A program made the translations under genes and the position numbers. Positions 45,918-55,328 of a DNA stretch of 64,000 nt are shown one piece after another. The DNA comes from Bryobacteraceae bacterium (GTDB taxonomy: Bacteria; Acidobacteriota; Terriglobia; Bryobacterales; Bryobacteraceae): NCBI GenBank assembly GCA_019752335.1, contig JAIEMJ010000013.1, positions 186,001 to 250,000 on the forward strand. The letters run 5' to 3'. Below the pieces are notes generated by a model. It was not told the DNA's origin. It did not search any database and saw nothing but the letters and a program-made list of their open reading frames with translations. Position 1 is the stretch's first letter. Each line of letters opens with the position of its first letter.

Positions 45918-45924
45918 CATTATG
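45918..45924. promoter_or_regulatory. Shared bidirectional -10 element
   Basis: CATTATG: read on + it gives CATTAT (45918-45923) 6 bases before the bshA GTG; read on - it gives CATAAT (45924-45919) 5 bases before the deacetylase GTG. Both starts would be leaderless and use the same bases. Confidence 0.4.
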
Positions 45925-45929
45925 GGCAC

Positions 45930-47027
45930 GTGCGCATCGGAATTACTTGTTACCCCACTTACGGCGGCAGCGGCATCGTCGCCACGGAACTCGGCCTGGA
46001 GCTTTCACTGCGCGGCCACGAAGTCCACTTCATCAGCTACGCCAATCCGGTGCGGCTGGAAGGACGCGAGCGAATCTTCTATCACGAGGTAGAAGTGGCC
46101 ACCTATCCGCTGTTCCTGCATCCGCCCTACACGCTGGCCCTGGCCTCGCGGATGGTGGATGTCGCCGAGCACCATGGCTTGGACCTGCTGCACGTCCACT
46201 ACGCGATTCCGCATTCGGTGTCGGCGTATTTGGCACGCAACATGATGCGCGCCCGGCGGCGCCTGCCTTTCGTAACGACACTGCATGGCACCGATATCAC
46301 GCTCGTGGGGATCGACCCGAGCTACTTCCCCATCACCCAATTCTCCATTGAGGAGAGCGACGCCGTCACCGCGATCAGCCAGGACCTGAAGGACCAGACG
46401 CAACGCGTCTTCGGCATTCAGCGCCCCATCGACGTGATCCACAACTTCATCTGCCCGGGCACCTACCGGCCGCGGCCCGAAGCGCGGGAAGCGCGCCCGA
46501 CGCTGATTCACATCTCAAACTTCCGGCCCGTGAAGCGCGTGCTCGATTGCGTGCGCATTCTGGCGCAAGTGCGGGAGAGCGTCGACGCCGATCTGTGGAT
46601 GGTGGGAGACGGCCCGGACCGGGTCGCCGCCGAACGGCTGGCGCGCGAACTGGGAGTGGAAGCGCACGTGCGCTTCTGGGGCAAGCAGGACCAGATTCCC
46701 ACCCTGCTGCCGCGCGCGCACGTCCTTTTGATGCCCAGCGAAATGGAGAGCTTCGGGCTTGCGGCGCTCGAAGCCATGTCCTGCGGACTGGTGCCGGTTG
46801 CCACACGGGTCGGCGGCGTGCCGGAACTGATCGACGACGGCCGCACGGGTTTCCTCAGCGCCGTGGGGGACGTAGCGTCGCAGGCATCGGCCGCGACGCG
46901 TCTGCTGCAGGATCCCGCGCTTTACGCGACCATGGCTGCCGCGGCTCGGCACGCGGCGGAGACGCGCTTCAATACCAACGAGGTGATTCCGCAGTATGAG
47001 GCGATTTACGAGAGAGTGGTGGGCTAG
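45930..47027 (+). CDS. bshA: N-acetyl-alpha-D-glucosaminyl L-malate synthase
   Basis: 365 aa GT4 glycosyltransferase, first step of bacillithiol synthesis (UDP-GlcNAc plus L-malate). The start IGITCYPTYGGSGIVATELG is the BshA signature; also HVHYAIPHSVSAYLA, TLHGTDITLVG and the C-terminal donor site ESFGLAALEAMSCG. GTG start at 45930, with no Shine-Dalgarno. Bacillithiol occurs in Acidobacteriota, and the PIG-L deacetylase next to it would fit the second step; a BshC is not in the window. Confidence 0.93.
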   Translation: MRIGITCYPTYGGSGIVATELGLELSLRGHEVHFISYANPVRLEGRERIFYHEVEVATYPLFLHPPYTLALASRMVDVAEHHGLDLLHVHYAIPHSVSAYLARNMMRARRRLPFVTTLHGTDITLVGIDPSYFPITQFSIEESDAVTAISQDLKDQTQRVFGIQRPIDVIHNFICPGTYRPRPEAREARPTLIHISNFRPVKRVLDCVRILAQVRESVDADLWMVGDGPDRVAAERLARELGVEAHVRFWGKQDQIPTLLPRAHVLLMPSEMESFGLAALEAMSCGLVPVATRVGGVPELIDDGRTGFLSAVGDVASQASAATRLLQDPALYATMAAAARHAAETRFNTNEVIPQYEAIYERVVG

Positions 47028-47031
47028 AACG

Positions 47032-47138
47032 CTAGCCTTGAGCGATGGGGCCGCGCAACCAGAAAATGCCTGTTTTGCTCGGGTTTTCGCCGTAAATCGT
47101 CGAAACGTGCCCCGCCGCTAACGCGGCGGGCTCTCCGG
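47032..47138 (+). repeat. Dispersed two-hairpin intergenic repeat, copy B
   Basis: Starts CTAGCCTTGAGCGATGGGG and ends with CCCGCCGC-TAAC-GCGGCGGG (47111-47130) and CTCTCCGG. Shares GAGCGATGGGGC, a GTTTTCG core and CGAAACG-GCCCCGCCGCT with copy A, and CTAGCCTTGAGC plus TGTTTTGCTCG-GTTTTCG with copy C. Its first bases pair with the end of bshA (GGCTAG/CTAGCC). Fills the gap between the convergent bshA and a secreted-protein gene. Confidence 0.7.
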
Positions 47139-47177
47139 TTTGCCGGGTGCGCGGCTGGGTGGATGAGTCCCGACTAC

Positions 47178-48683
47178 TCAGCGGGGGTCGGTGATGAGTT
47201 GGCTCTCGGCCTCGAACTTGCGGTAATTGCGGAACTCCAGCACGTTCAGACTGCAGTCGGGCTTCCCGCGGTGGCAGGAGAGAATCTCACTCTTCACCGG
47301 CAGCAGGAACTTGCGGGAGCCGATGGCGACGAAGTCGTATTCGAGGGTCATCTCGGCTTTGTCGATGGGAAACTCGCCGGGGAACTGGCGGCCCTCCATC
47401 TCCAGGCGCAGCACACGCGAGGTCTCGCGGTCGAGCCAGAGGCGTCCGCGCTGGGCCGGGTTATAGGATTGGCCGGCCATCTCGATACGCCAGCCCGAGC
47501 GATCCTGCGCCACAGAATAGTCATAACGGAAAGCCTTGCGGCCGTTGATAAGCACTTCCACGCGATTCTTGAACTCGGCGGCGCCGCTGGTGAGCAACTG
47601 CGTCGGGGTGGTGACGAACTCGCCGACGCTCCAGGCGCCGCTATCCTCCGGGCGCGTCTTGGCGGGCTTACCGTTGATCTTCAGGTTGCGGTAACGCTCC
47701 TGCCGGTCCTCGACGATCAGGTCCGCCTCCACCACGTCGGCGACCTTCCACTCCACCTTGGCGGTATCGCTGTAGCGGCGCGTGGTGAGTTGGCGGACGA
47801 CGTAGTTGGGCAGGTCTGACGAGAGGCTGGTAATGGCTTCGGCCGCCTTCTCGATGACGGGATCGACGCGCGGTCCGCTGATGGCGGGCGCGGTCGTTTC
47901 ACGAACGGCACCGGTCTCTCGAACCACGGGCTCCGGGGCGTCCTTCATCGACGCCAGGACTTCTTCCGCCGACGCCAGTTCCTGGGTAGGCTTGCGTTTG
48001 GCGCCGCGCGCGAGTTTGGGCCGGTCCGGATCTTCGCCGCCCGGCGTCTTGAGGACCGTGTAGGCTTCGCGCGGCTCGGCGACGGCCTCTTCCGGCGCGG
48101 CTTCCGCCTTGCCGGATTTCCTGATCTTCGGCGCCTCGGAGTCTTCGACGGCATCCGGGGTGTTACCCGTCATGCTGGGGCGCGAACTCTTCGCGTCCAT
48201 CTCCACTTGCTGGCCGAAGGCATCCGGCGGCAGCGGTTGCTTGGCTTGGGCCCGCTCTTCCGGGGTGCCGACGCGGACGCGCTCGACGGTGACCGCAAAC
48301 AGGTACGCACCGTCATCCTCGCGGGCATCGACGCGGACAAAGTCACCGGGCTGGAGTTTGTCGAGCGAGACCTGGCCAAAGTCGGTCTGTTTGTCGAGTT
48401 GGACGAGGATCGTGCGCTTGTCGTCGGTGTTGAGGATCAGGCGTTTGGAGTCGCGCAGGCGGAGCATACCCTCGACGGTGCGCGTGGGGATGGCCTTTTC
48501 CGAAGACTTCGTGGTGGTGCGTCCGCCCCGGCCGGGGAGCCCTGGAATGCCGGTGCCGGTACCGGTGCCCGTACCCGGGCGGCGTTGGCCGGGGACACGG
48601 CCAGATCCGGGAGTGCCCGGAACCGGCGGGAAAATTTGGCTCAGGAGCGGCAGGGCCACAAGGCACACAACGAGGGGTCGCAT
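47178..48683 (-). CDS. Secreted protein with Pro/Gly/Thr-rich linker, unknown
   Basis: 501 aa from the ATG at 48683 (signal peptide MRPLVVCLVALPLLSQ); a longer in-frame start is less likely. After the signal comes a low-complexity Gly-Thr-Pro-Arg stretch (about 18-55, with GTGTGTGTG), then a small beta domain (about 75-140; RLILNTDDKRTILVQ, GDFVRVDARED) like OB/SH3-type folds, a charged disordered middle (about 150-275), and a beta-rich C-terminal domain (about 290-501) with QLTTRRYSDTAKVEWKVADV and RLWLDRETSRVLRLEMEG, resembling outer-membrane lipoprotein-sorting-like strands. Recurrent in Acidobacteriota; function unknown. Confidence 0.7.
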   Translation of the reverse strand: MRPLVVCLVALPLLSQIFPPVPGTPGSGRVPGQRRPGTGTGTGTGIPGLPGRGGRTTTKSSEKAIPTRTVEGMLRLRDSKRLILNTDDKRTILVQLDKQTDFGQVSLDKLQPGDFVRVDAREDDGAYLFAVTVERVRVGTPEERAQAKQPLPPDAFGQQVEMDAKSSRPSMTGNTPDAVEDSEAPKIRKSGKAEAAPEEAVAEPREAYTVLKTPGGEDPDRPKLARGAKRKPTQELASAEEVLASMKDAPEPVVRETGAVRETTAPAISGPRVDPVIEKAAEAITSLSSDLPNYVVRQLTTRRYSDTAKVEWKVADVVEADLIVEDRQERYRNLKINGKPAKTRPEDSGAWSVGEFVTTPTQLLTSGAAEFKNRVEVLINGRKAFRYDYSVAQDRSGWRIEMAGQSYNPAQRGRLWLDRETSRVLRLEMEGRQFPGEFPIDKAEMTLEYDFVAIGSRKFLLPVKSEILSCHRGKPDCSLNVLEFRNYRKFEAESQLITDPR

Positions 48684-48863
48684 TTCACAACTGTGACGCT
48701 GGCGGCACACCTAAGGTTGCGCCATTTGCAAATCTATGGTTAATTTCGGCCCCCTTGGCACGACTTTTCGGGCGCTTGTGATTTACTAGATGTATCAAGC
48801 TTCAGTCTCACCAGGGAGCTTTGCTTTAGGTTTTGCACACAACATGAGGGGAGAGTTATCAAG

Positions 48864-50210
48864 ATGAAGAAATTCCATACGATCGCTGCGTGGGGGCTGT
48901 TTGGGTTGCCTCTATTCCTTTTGGCCAATAGCAGCGGACCGCCCGGAGGGTCGACCAACGTGCCCGGGGAATCCACTTGCGCCCAAAGCGGCTGCCACGT
49001 CGGCCCGCTGAATCCTTCGGGCGGCAGCGTCGCCGTGACGTTTCCCTCCGGACTCACCTACACGCCTGGCACGCGCCAGTCCCTGGTGATCACGGTGACC
49101 GATCCCACGGCACGTGGCTTTGGCTTCCAGTTGACCGCGCGTCTGGCGAGCAACAGCAAGACGCAGGCTGGCACGTTTGTCGCGGGCGCCGGCACCACCG
49201 TGATTTGTAACTCAGGCGACTTCACCCGCGAATCCGACAAGTTCGGCACCTGCCCGGCGAACCAACCCCTCGAGTCGGTAGAGCACAACAACCCGCTGCG
49301 AGCGCCGGCCAACAGTTGGACTATCTCCTGGGATCCGCCTTCGACGGCCCAAGGCAATGTCGTGATCTACGTCGCGGGCAATGGCGTTAACCTGAACGGG
49401 CAGAACACGGGAGACCGCGTGTTTACGGCGAACTACACCCTGACGCCGGCTACCGGTGGCGGCGCGCCGCGCCCCGCGATTTCAGACGGCGGCATCATCA
49501 CGGCAGGCGGGTTTGGCGGCAACCGGACGGTGGCTTCCGGCACCTGGATCGAAATCTTCGGGACGAACTTTGCCGCGGGCACCGGCGACTGGGGCCAAGG
49601 GTTTACGGGCAATAACGCGCCCACGACGACCAATGGCGTGAGCGTCAGCGTCGGCGGCAGACCCGCCTTTATCTCGTTCGTCTCACCCGGACAGATCAAC
49701 GCGCAGGTCCCCGGCGATATCGGCGTGGGGCCCACGGCAGTCATAGTCAGGAACGCGGCCGGCGAAAGCAACACGCTGAGTATCACGGTAGCGGCCAGGT
49801 CACCGGGCTTGCTGTCTCCACCGCAGTTCCGGGTCAACAATAACCAATACCTGGGGGCGCTCCATCAGGACGGCGCATTCGTCGGCCCGGTGGGCTTCAT
49901 CCCCGGGGTTAACTCAAGACCGGCCCGGGCGGGCGATGTGATTCTGACCTACGGGGTCGGCTTCGGCGCGGTGACTCCGGCGAATCCGCCGGGGGTGATT
50001 ACCACAGCGCTGAACTCGCTGCCCAATTTCACGGTCCGCTTCGGGAACGTGAATGCCACGGCAATCTACGCCGGCTTAGCGCCGAATTTCGTGGGGCTGT
50101 ACCAATTCAACATCACGGTGCCAGCCGGCGTTACCGGCAACACCGTCCCGATCACGATGACGACGGACGGCGTCGCGCTGTCGCAGACGCTGGTGACGGC
50201 GGTGCAGTAG
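48864..50210 (+). CDS. Secreted Reeler-like/TIGR03437 (Solibacter C-terminal) protein
   Basis: 448 aa. Signal peptide about 1-22. The N-terminal domain (about 23-195) has NVPGESTCAQSGCHVG and TVICNSGDF; it is like the choice-of-anchor/Reeler-type domains in which a CxxxxCH pair suggests heme or disulfide binding. The C-terminal 240 residues are a Solibacter-type TIGR03437 domain (GTWIEIFGTNFA, RPAFISFVSPGQINAQVP, LTYGVGFGAVTPA), a lineage-specific Ig-like extracellular module. A GGGGAGAG ribosome site precedes the ATG. Function unknown; surface adhesion is an inference. Confidence 0.85.
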   Translation: MKKFHTIAAWGLFGLPLFLLANSSGPPGGSTNVPGESTCAQSGCHVGPLNPSGGSVAVTFPSGLTYTPGTRQSLVITVTDPTARGFGFQLTARLASNSKTQAGTFVAGAGTTVICNSGDFTRESDKFGTCPANQPLESVEHNNPLRAPANSWTISWDPPSTAQGNVVIYVAGNGVNLNGQNTGDRVFTANYTLTPATGGGAPRPAISDGGIITAGGFGGNRTVASGTWIEIFGTNFAAGTGDWGQGFTGNNAPTTTNGVSVSVGGRPAFISFVSPGQINAQVPGDIGVGPTAVIVRNAAGESNTLSITVAARSPGLLSPPQFRVNNNQYLGALHQDGAFVGPVGFIPGVNSRPARAGDVILTYGVGFGAVTPANPPGVITTALNSLPNFTVRFGNVNATAIYAGLAPNFVGLYQFNITVPAGVTGNTVPITMTTDGVALSQTLVTAVQ

Positions 50211-50618
50211 ACCGTCTCAGTTAGAACGAGGGGAGCGGCAACTATCCGCTCCCCGAGGGAATACGAAACGGACCGGCGAGTGATTGATTCTAAAGCCTTT
50301 CCGGAAGCGGCTAGCCCCGGCTGGGCGGCGGCGAGGATACTCGCTTTTGCTCAAGGATTTCGGCCTGAATTCAGGATCGCACGAGGCGCTGTGGCGCTGC
50401 CCGGACTGAGGGCCGAAAAGCACCCGTAAGTGCCTGGTTTCGTTCTGTTTGTGATTTTTCGCACGCGGTGTGATTGGGCACCGCCGGGGCGGCAACGGAG
50501 GATGAAACTAGGTGAGAGCGGCATTATTCGCCGTCAGAGAGACCACCGTCGTGAACCACCCGGTCACTATCGTTCCCGGCTGGACAGGGCAGCGTTTCTG
50601 TAAGCTTGGGACGAAGGA
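50211..50618. other. 408-base stretch without a gene
   Basis: No supported coding frame: the frames present have no homology-like features or ribosome sites. It holds a terminator hairpin (50230-50254), a perfect 12-bp palindrome CCTGAATTCAGG (50364-50375), and a GCGGTG/CACCGC stem with an 8-base loop at about 50466-50485. A small RNA is possible, but I cannot fold it reliably. Confidence 0.5.
50230..50254 (+). terminator. Hairpin terminator-like structure after the TIGR03437 gene
   Basis: GGGGAGCGG (50230-50238), 7-base loop, CCGCTCCCC (50246-50254): a perfect 9-bp stem 20 bases after the stop of the TIGR03437-domain gene. No U-tract follows, so it may work as a 3' end stabiliser or be read with help from other factors. 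Confidence 0.55.
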
Positions 50619-51185
50619 TCAAGCGAACCAGAGCTTCGCCGCCAGGATGAGGGAGCCCAGGAGCAGGCCCGCGCCGGCGTTGTACTCCTGATTGCGCAGG
50701 TACTGGCTCCAGGTGAACGGTTCGCCGGTGAGCCCCGTACCGAGACGTGGCCACAGAAGCGGCACGCGCGCGGCGTAGCTGGGGAAATCGCGCGGGAAGA
50801 GATGGCGCAGATGCTGTTCCTCTTGCTCGATGGTGGGGAAGTAGATGAGGAAAAACGCCGCACCGAAGAGCACGGCCAACTCCCAGCGGCGGGTGGCGAG
50901 CACCAGGCCCGCGGCCACGGTGAGGGTGCCGAGGTAGAGCGGATTGCGCGTCATGGCGTAGGGTCCGCCGGTGGCGAGACGCTGATTTTTGTAGAGACAA
51001 CCGGCGGCCCAGGCGCGCAAGGCTAAGCCAGCGGCGGCGAGCGGCAAGCCCCAGGCTAAAGACGCGAGGCTGGGCGACGAGAGCCAGGCGAAGGCCGCCA
51101 CCAGGACAAAGCCGAGGGGCACGCGCAAGCGCTGTACCGCGTCAGCGTAGGGCTTAGGGAACCACGTGGGGCGCGATGGCGGCAT
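50619..51185 (-). CDS. Isoprenylcysteine carboxyl methyltransferase-like membrane enzyme
   Basis: 188 aa from the ATG at 51185, which keeps a short 32-base overlap with the heptosyltransferase gene; an upstream in-frame start would overlap more. About four membrane helices, with the family motif GGPYAMTRNPLYLGTL and a C-terminal EEQHLRHLFPRDFPSYAARVP, the PEMT/ICMT-like SAM-binding element. Methylates an unknown membrane substrate. Next to lipid-core sugar genes. Confidence 0.8.
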   Translation of the reverse strand: MPPSRPTWFPKPYADAVQRLRVPLGFVLVAAFAWLSSPSLASLAWGLPLAAAGLALRAWAAGCLYKNQRLATGGPYAMTRNPLYLGTLTVAAGLVLATRRWELAVLFGAAFFLIYFPTIEQEEQHLRHLFPRDFPSYAARVPLLWPRLGTGLTGEPFTWSQYLRNQEYNAGAGLLLGSLILAAKLWFA

Positions 51186-52065
51186 ATACCTGTTCCGGCG
51201 AAAGATCACGCATCCGCGGATCGATCGCCTCTCCTCTCTCATAACTCGTCACCGCGGACGGATGCCGCAGCACCCGCAGACTGGCCCCGTAGGGACCATT
51301 CCGCGCCGGATCCGTGCCGCCGAAGAGCGCGACGCCCGGCTTGGCTAGCGCCGCCGCCAGGTGCAACGGTCCGCTGTCGACGCCGAGGACGGCCCGCGCG
51401 CGACGCGTCGCGTCGATCAGACCGGCGATCGACGAAACATGCACATGCGCGAAGCCAGCCACAGCCTCGGCTTGCGACGGCGCTACATTCAGCACCAGAG
51501 GCAAGGGTAACATCCGGGCCAGCGCCGCGTAGTGCTCGAGCGGCCACTGCTTCGACACCCAGCCAGCAAACGGACTCGCCAAAACGAATGGCCCGTCCGG
51601 CAAGCGGCCTTCCGGCACTCCCGCAGGCAACGTCACCGGCCGCAAGTCTTCGGGGCGTCCGACGAGTTCAGCGTGCTGGTCGACGATGTGGGGCGAGGCC
51701 GTGGTCACGCGCTCTGTATAGAACCAACGCGCCGGGGCCTCACGCGTGCGAGCGGCGCCCGTCCGTCGCGCCGCACCCGACTGCCAGGCGACTAAGCTGG
51801 ACTTGATCAAGCCCTGAAAGTCGAGCGCCCAAGCGAAGCGTTCGGCCCGTAGCGCCTGCCGGGATTCGCGGAGTCCGCGCCAGGAGTGACGGTCAAACGG
51901 CAGCAGGCCCGCCAGGGCGGGATGGCCTTCGAGCAAGGGGTGCCAGCGGGACTCAGCGATCCAATAGATCTTGGCCTCGGGCCGCGTGCGGTGCAGCAGT
52001 TCCACGGCCGGCAAGGTGTGCAGAATGTCGCCCATCGCGCCGAGGCGCACCACCAGAATGTTCAT
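51154..52065 (-). CDS. Glycosyltransferase family 9 heptosyltransferase (WaaC-like)
   Basis: 303 aa GT-B enzyme. MNILVVRLGAMGDILHTLP start, GVDSGPLHLAAALAKPGVAL and FGGTDPARNGPYG, the ADP-heptose binding region of WaaC-type heptosyltransferase I. Adds heptose to the lipopolysaccharide inner core at the cytosolic membrane face. Its start overlaps the preceding small gene by ATGA. Confidence 0.9.
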   Translation of the reverse strand: MNILVVRLGAMGDILHTLPAVELLHRTRPEAKIYWIAESRWHPLLEGHPALAGLLPFDRHSWRGLRESRQALRAERFAWALDFQGLIKSSLVAWQSGAARRTGAARTREAPARWFYTERVTTASPHIVDQHAELVGRPEDLRPVTLPAGVPEGRLPDGPFVLASPFAGWVSKQWPLEHYAALARMLPLPLVLNVAPSQAEAVAGFAHVHVSSIAGLIDATRRARAVLGVDSGPLHLAAALAKPGVALFGGTDPARNGPYGASLRVLRHPSAVTSYERGEAIDPRMRDLSPEQVYAAIAPHVVP

Positions 52066-52391
52066 CGCTGGCGGATGCGCGCGATTAAGGCTTCGCGCGA
52101 CGCAAGATCAGCCGCCGTCATGTCGACCACCTGCGGCGAGGCCACCAAGCCGCGCGCGTCGCCAATGATGACGCGCTCGACGCTCGCGAGCGAAGCGACC
52201 AATTCGGCGCGGGCCCGGGCGTTCAGAATCTCGTCCGGCGGATCGAGCAGGCTGACGGTGACGGGACCTTCCAGGGCGGCGAGCCGTTCGACGTGCGCGG
52301 CCAACACGGGATCGAAGAAGCCCACCACGAGCGTCTTCGCCGTCAGGCCGGCCGCCGCCGTTAATTCGATTACTTTCGCACGAGTATCCAA
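52062..52391 (-). CDS. Small nucleotidyltransferase-like domain protein, unknown
   Basis: 109 aa. TLVVGFFDPVLAAHVERLA looks like the start of a cytidylyltransferase-type Rossmann fold (G-x-F-D-P-x-x-x-H), but the second half lacks the usual signature (ISSTxx). Coupled to the heptosyltransferase by ATGA, 4 bases from tsaD. Could be a vestigial or stand-alone domain linked to heptose activation; no firm function. Confidence 0.6.
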   Translation of the reverse strand: MDTRAKVIELTAAAGLTAKTLVVGFFDPVLAAHVERLAALEGPVTVSLLDPPDEILNARARAELVASLASVERVIIGDARGLVASPQVVDMTAADLASREALIARIRQR

Positions 52392-52395
52392 GCTT

Positions 52396-53502
52396 CTATT
52401 GTGCCAGTTGCAGATTCGGTTGGGGACGCAAGGTGAGGTCCGCGAATTCCCGCCGCGCCAGCTTCGGAAAAGCCGCGGCGGCGATCATCACCGCATTGTC
52501 GGTGGAGAGCTTCGCCTCGGGAAAGTACACGGGATAGCCTTGGCGCAGAGCGGCCGCGGCGCGACGCAGTTCCGCATTACAAGCGACGCCACCGGTGACG
52601 ATCATACTCCGCGCGTCCATCGCTTCGGCCGCGCGCGTGGCGCGCCGCAGGAGTTCAGTGACCACGGCGTGCTGAAACGACGCCAGCAGGTCAAGCGTTT
52701 CGGGCGGCGTGGCGGCGCGCCATTCGTCGAGGGTGGCGCGCGGCCGCCGGGCGAACAGAGCCTGCCGGGCGGCGATTTCGGCGCGCAGGTCGCGCTGCTC
52801 GGTCCAACGGAGCACCGCAGTCTTCCAGCCGCTGAAGCTGTAGTCCTGCGCCGCACCCTTGATGCGGGGGACGGTGAATTCGTTGGCAAAGGCCGCCGGA
52901 CGTCCGTAGGGCGCCAACGCGTCAATCAGCGGGCCGCCCGGATAGCCGAAGCCCAAGAGTTTCGCGACTTTGTCAAAGGCTTCGCCTGCGGCGTCGTCGC
53001 GGGTGCGGCCCAACAGACGGTAATGCCAGCCTTCGCTTACCTCGAACAGATGAGTATGGCCGCCCGATACGACGAGCGCCAAGGCCGGCAACTCCGGCGC
53101 GGACTCGAGTACGGCCGCATGAATGTGACCTTCCAGGTGGTTGACGCCGATCAGCGGCAGGCCCGTGGCCAGGCTGAGGCTCTTGGCGTACGTAAGCCCG
53201 ACGAGCAAGGCACCGGCCAGCCCGGGGCCTTCGGTAACCGCGATCGCCGAAAGGTCTTGCCAACCGAGGCCGGCGCGCGTCATGGCTTCGCGCACCACGG
53301 GCACGATGGCTCGCAGGTGTTCGCGCGAGGCTAACTCCGGCACCACGCCGCCGTACTTGCCGTGCGTCTCTAACTGCGAGGCGACGGTGGACGAGAGAAT
53401 CCGTCCACCGGACTCGACCACGGCCGCCGCCGTTTCGTCACAAGACGTTTCGATGCCTAGAATCCTGCCGGGAATCCTCAACGCGCGATGAACCAATCCC
53501 AT
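52396..53502 (-). CDS. tsaD: tRNA N6-threonylcarbamoyladenosine synthase subunit TsaD
   Basis: 368 aa. Builds t6A37 on ANN-decoding tRNAs with TsaB, TsaC and TsaE. Family start [17 protein letters not shown], metal-binding HLEGHIHA (about 113), GYPGGPLID and [11 protein letters not shown]. The ATG at 53502 overlaps the preceding gene by 25 bases; a TTG at 53481 would start nearer the usual family N-terminus and overlap the previous stop as TTGA, so it is a strong alternative. Essential in most bacteria. Confidence 0.95.
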   Translation of the reverse strand: MGLVHRALRIPGRILGIETSCDETAAAVVESGGRILSSTVASQLETHGKYGGVVPELASREHLRAIVPVVREAMTRAGLGWQDLSAIAVTEGPGLAGALLVGLTYAKSLSLATGLPLIGVNHLEGHIHAAVLESAPELPALALVVSGGHTHLFEVSEGWHYRLLGRTRDDAAGEAFDKVAKLLGFGYPGGPLIDALAPYGRPAAFANEFTVPRIKGAAQDYSFSGWKTAVLRWTEQRDLRAEIAARQALFARRPRATLDEWRAATPPETLDLLASFQHAVVTELLRRATRAAEAMDARSMIVTGGVACNAELRRAAAALRQGYPVYFPEAKLSTDNAVMIAAAAFPKLARREFADLTLRPQPNLQLAQ

Positions 53503-55322
53503 TGCGCGGCGGCATTCTTTTCGAGCTGCCCGGCCTCTTCCGGCAAGAGCAGGCGCCGCTGGACGAGTTCCTTGATTGCCGCTTTGCTCTTCTCCAGGTA
53601 CTCCTCCCGAGTGCCGTACTTCTCCAGGATCTTCGCCTTCGGGAACGGCAACGTGGAGCCCACCATGTTGTAGGTTTCTCCGGTGAAGACGTCCTTGCGC
53701 AGGTTCCAGCCGGTGTAGCTGGCCAGCGGTACGGCGACCTGCGGCATCTTGATTCCGGCAATCTCGTTGCCGTCGTCATCCACTTGGGGCACGGGCGCCA
53801 GGAACGGCTCACCCACCACGGGCGGATCCTTGGTGACAATACCTTTGCTGGCGAAATCGGGCCCGAAGTACAGGCGCTGTCCGCTGGAGGCATGCGTGGG
53901 TACCGCAGTGGTGACGCTCTTCGGAAAGCTCCAACTGCTACTCGACACCAGTTGGCCCTGATCGCGCCGGGGATAGTTCGAATCCGGCGGAGCCGTACCG
54001 TCCTTCAGCCATTCGTGCATGTCCATCAGCAAGGCCCGGTAGAGCGGGCGATAGTCGTTGGAATTGGCCAGATTCGTGGCGTTCTTCACGGTGGCGGGTG
54101 GAAAGCGCTGGGGCCCGTGCTGGGAGCCGGCCACGAAATAGACGCGCGTATTCTCCGCCAGGGGCCAATCCATTTTGCCGTCGACGGTGGTATGGATTAG
54201 CGCCGCCGCGCGTCCCCAATACTCGTAGCTGCCGTTGGTGTAGAAGATCTTGGGCGCCTTGGCCGGATCCGGCAACAGGCCGGCGATGTCGCCGGTTACT
54301 TCGTCCTTCTGCGGCAGGTCAGTAAACGGGAAGAGGTCGGTCGGGTAAAGGAAGTTCATCGTGGGGTGGCCATCGCGCGACGCCTGGGCGAAGCGATGGT
54401 TGAAGCTGCCGCGTCCGGCGCCGGCGACGTTGGCCCACACGCCGTCGAAAACGGGCTTGCCCTTCTCGTCGGCGTTGATGCCCTGATAGAGAAACGTCCG
54501 CAGGAAGCGGCCGCTCTGCGACGTGCCGTAGCCGATGGCGCGCTTCAGAAAGCGCGTCTGGTCCGCCAACAGGAAGTGGCCGGGGCCACCGTACTTCAGG
54601 AAAGAGACGAAGTCGCGAATGGCCACCATGCCGAGTCCGGCGATGGCGGGGTCCTTCGACGGATAAACGAGCTCGTAAGTCTGCCCGACCTTAAAGCCGC
54701 TGGCCATCTCGATCTGCGTGCCATTCAATTTCCATTGCGCCGCGGGCACCGTGGTGCGCTTGCCGAGCGGGCCGTCGCGCATGGTCAACTCCAGGTCCTT
54801 GGCGTTCGACACCGGATAGGCCTGGTGATCGCGGTCCGCCAGATTCATCACGGTGGTTGGTTCGTGAACGGTGAACTCCGCGCGGACGATGCCTTCCACG
54901 CCCTTCGCATAGGCGGGGTAAAACCGCAGCTTCTCAGGCGACTTCGGGACGTCCCACTGCCAGCCGACCCACACCACGGTGAATCCCTTCTCGATCAGGA
55001 AAGCCTCAGTGAACATGCCGGTGGTTTGCCCGCCGCGATTTACTACGTCCAGGAGAATCGTGCCATTGCCATTCGCCGGTTCGCGCGGCTTGAGCACCTC
55101 GACGTCGGCGGAGAACTCGACCAGCCCCTCTTCATTTTTGGGAGCGAACTCCAGGTCCCGAATCAGTTGGTTGGCCGGCAGCTTCGGGTCAAGCGAGAAG
55201 CGCGCCTTGGCCCGAATGCGTTCGTAGCGCCCGGCGACGTCTTCGCGCTTCAACACCTCCATCCCGCTCACCGCTCCCCAAACGGGCCCAGATAAGCAAA
55301 GCAAGGTAACAAACAGTCGCAT
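53478..55322 (-). CDS. Secreted alpha/beta hydrolase-domain protein
   Basis: 614 aa from the ATG at 55322, which begins a signal peptide ([16 protein letters not shown]); an in-frame ATG seven codons upstream is the alternative. Belongs to the large 'alpha/beta hydrolase domain' (PF20091-like) family: [26 protein letters not shown], and the nucleophile region [16 protein letters not shown] (about 284-299). Predicted periplasmic or extracellular esterase of unknown substrate; typical in Solibacter-like genomes. Confidence 0.82.
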   Translation of the reverse strand: MRLFVTLLCLSGPVWGAVSGMEVLKREDVAGRYERIRAKARFSLDPKLPANQLIRDLEFAPKNEEGLVEFSADVEVLKPREPANGNGTILLDVVNRGGQTTGMFTEAFLIEKGFTVVWVGWQWDVPKSPEKLRFYPAYAKGVEGIVRAEFTVHEPTTVMNLADRDHQAYPVSNAKDLELTMRDGPLGKRTTVPAAQWKLNGTQIEMASGFKVGQTYELVYPSKDPAIAGLGMVAIRDFVSFLKYGGPGHFLLADQTRFLKRAIGYGTSQSGRFLRTFLYQGINADEKGKPVFDGVWANVAGAGRGSFNHRFAQASRDGHPTMNFLYPTDLFPFTDLPQKDEVTGDIAGLLPDPAKAPKIFYTNGSYEYWGRAAALIHTTVDGKMDWPLAENTRVYFVAGSQHGPQRFPPATVKNATNLANSNDYRPLYRALLMDMHEWLKDGTAPPDSNYPRRDQGQLVSSSSWSFPKSVTTAVPTHASSGQRLYFGPDFASKGIVTKDPPVVGEPFLAPVPQVDDDGNEIAGIKMPQVAVPLASYTGWNLRKDVFTGETYNMVGSTLPFPKAKILEKYGTREEYLEKSKAAIKELVQRRLLLPEEAGQLEKNAAAQWDWFIAR

Positions 55323-55328
55323 GCTTGT

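Noticed and set aside
50217-50495. 92-codon open frame on the minus strand in the gene-free stretch
   Set aside because: Arg/Pro-rich composition of a shadow frame, crosses the terminator hairpin, no ribosome site.
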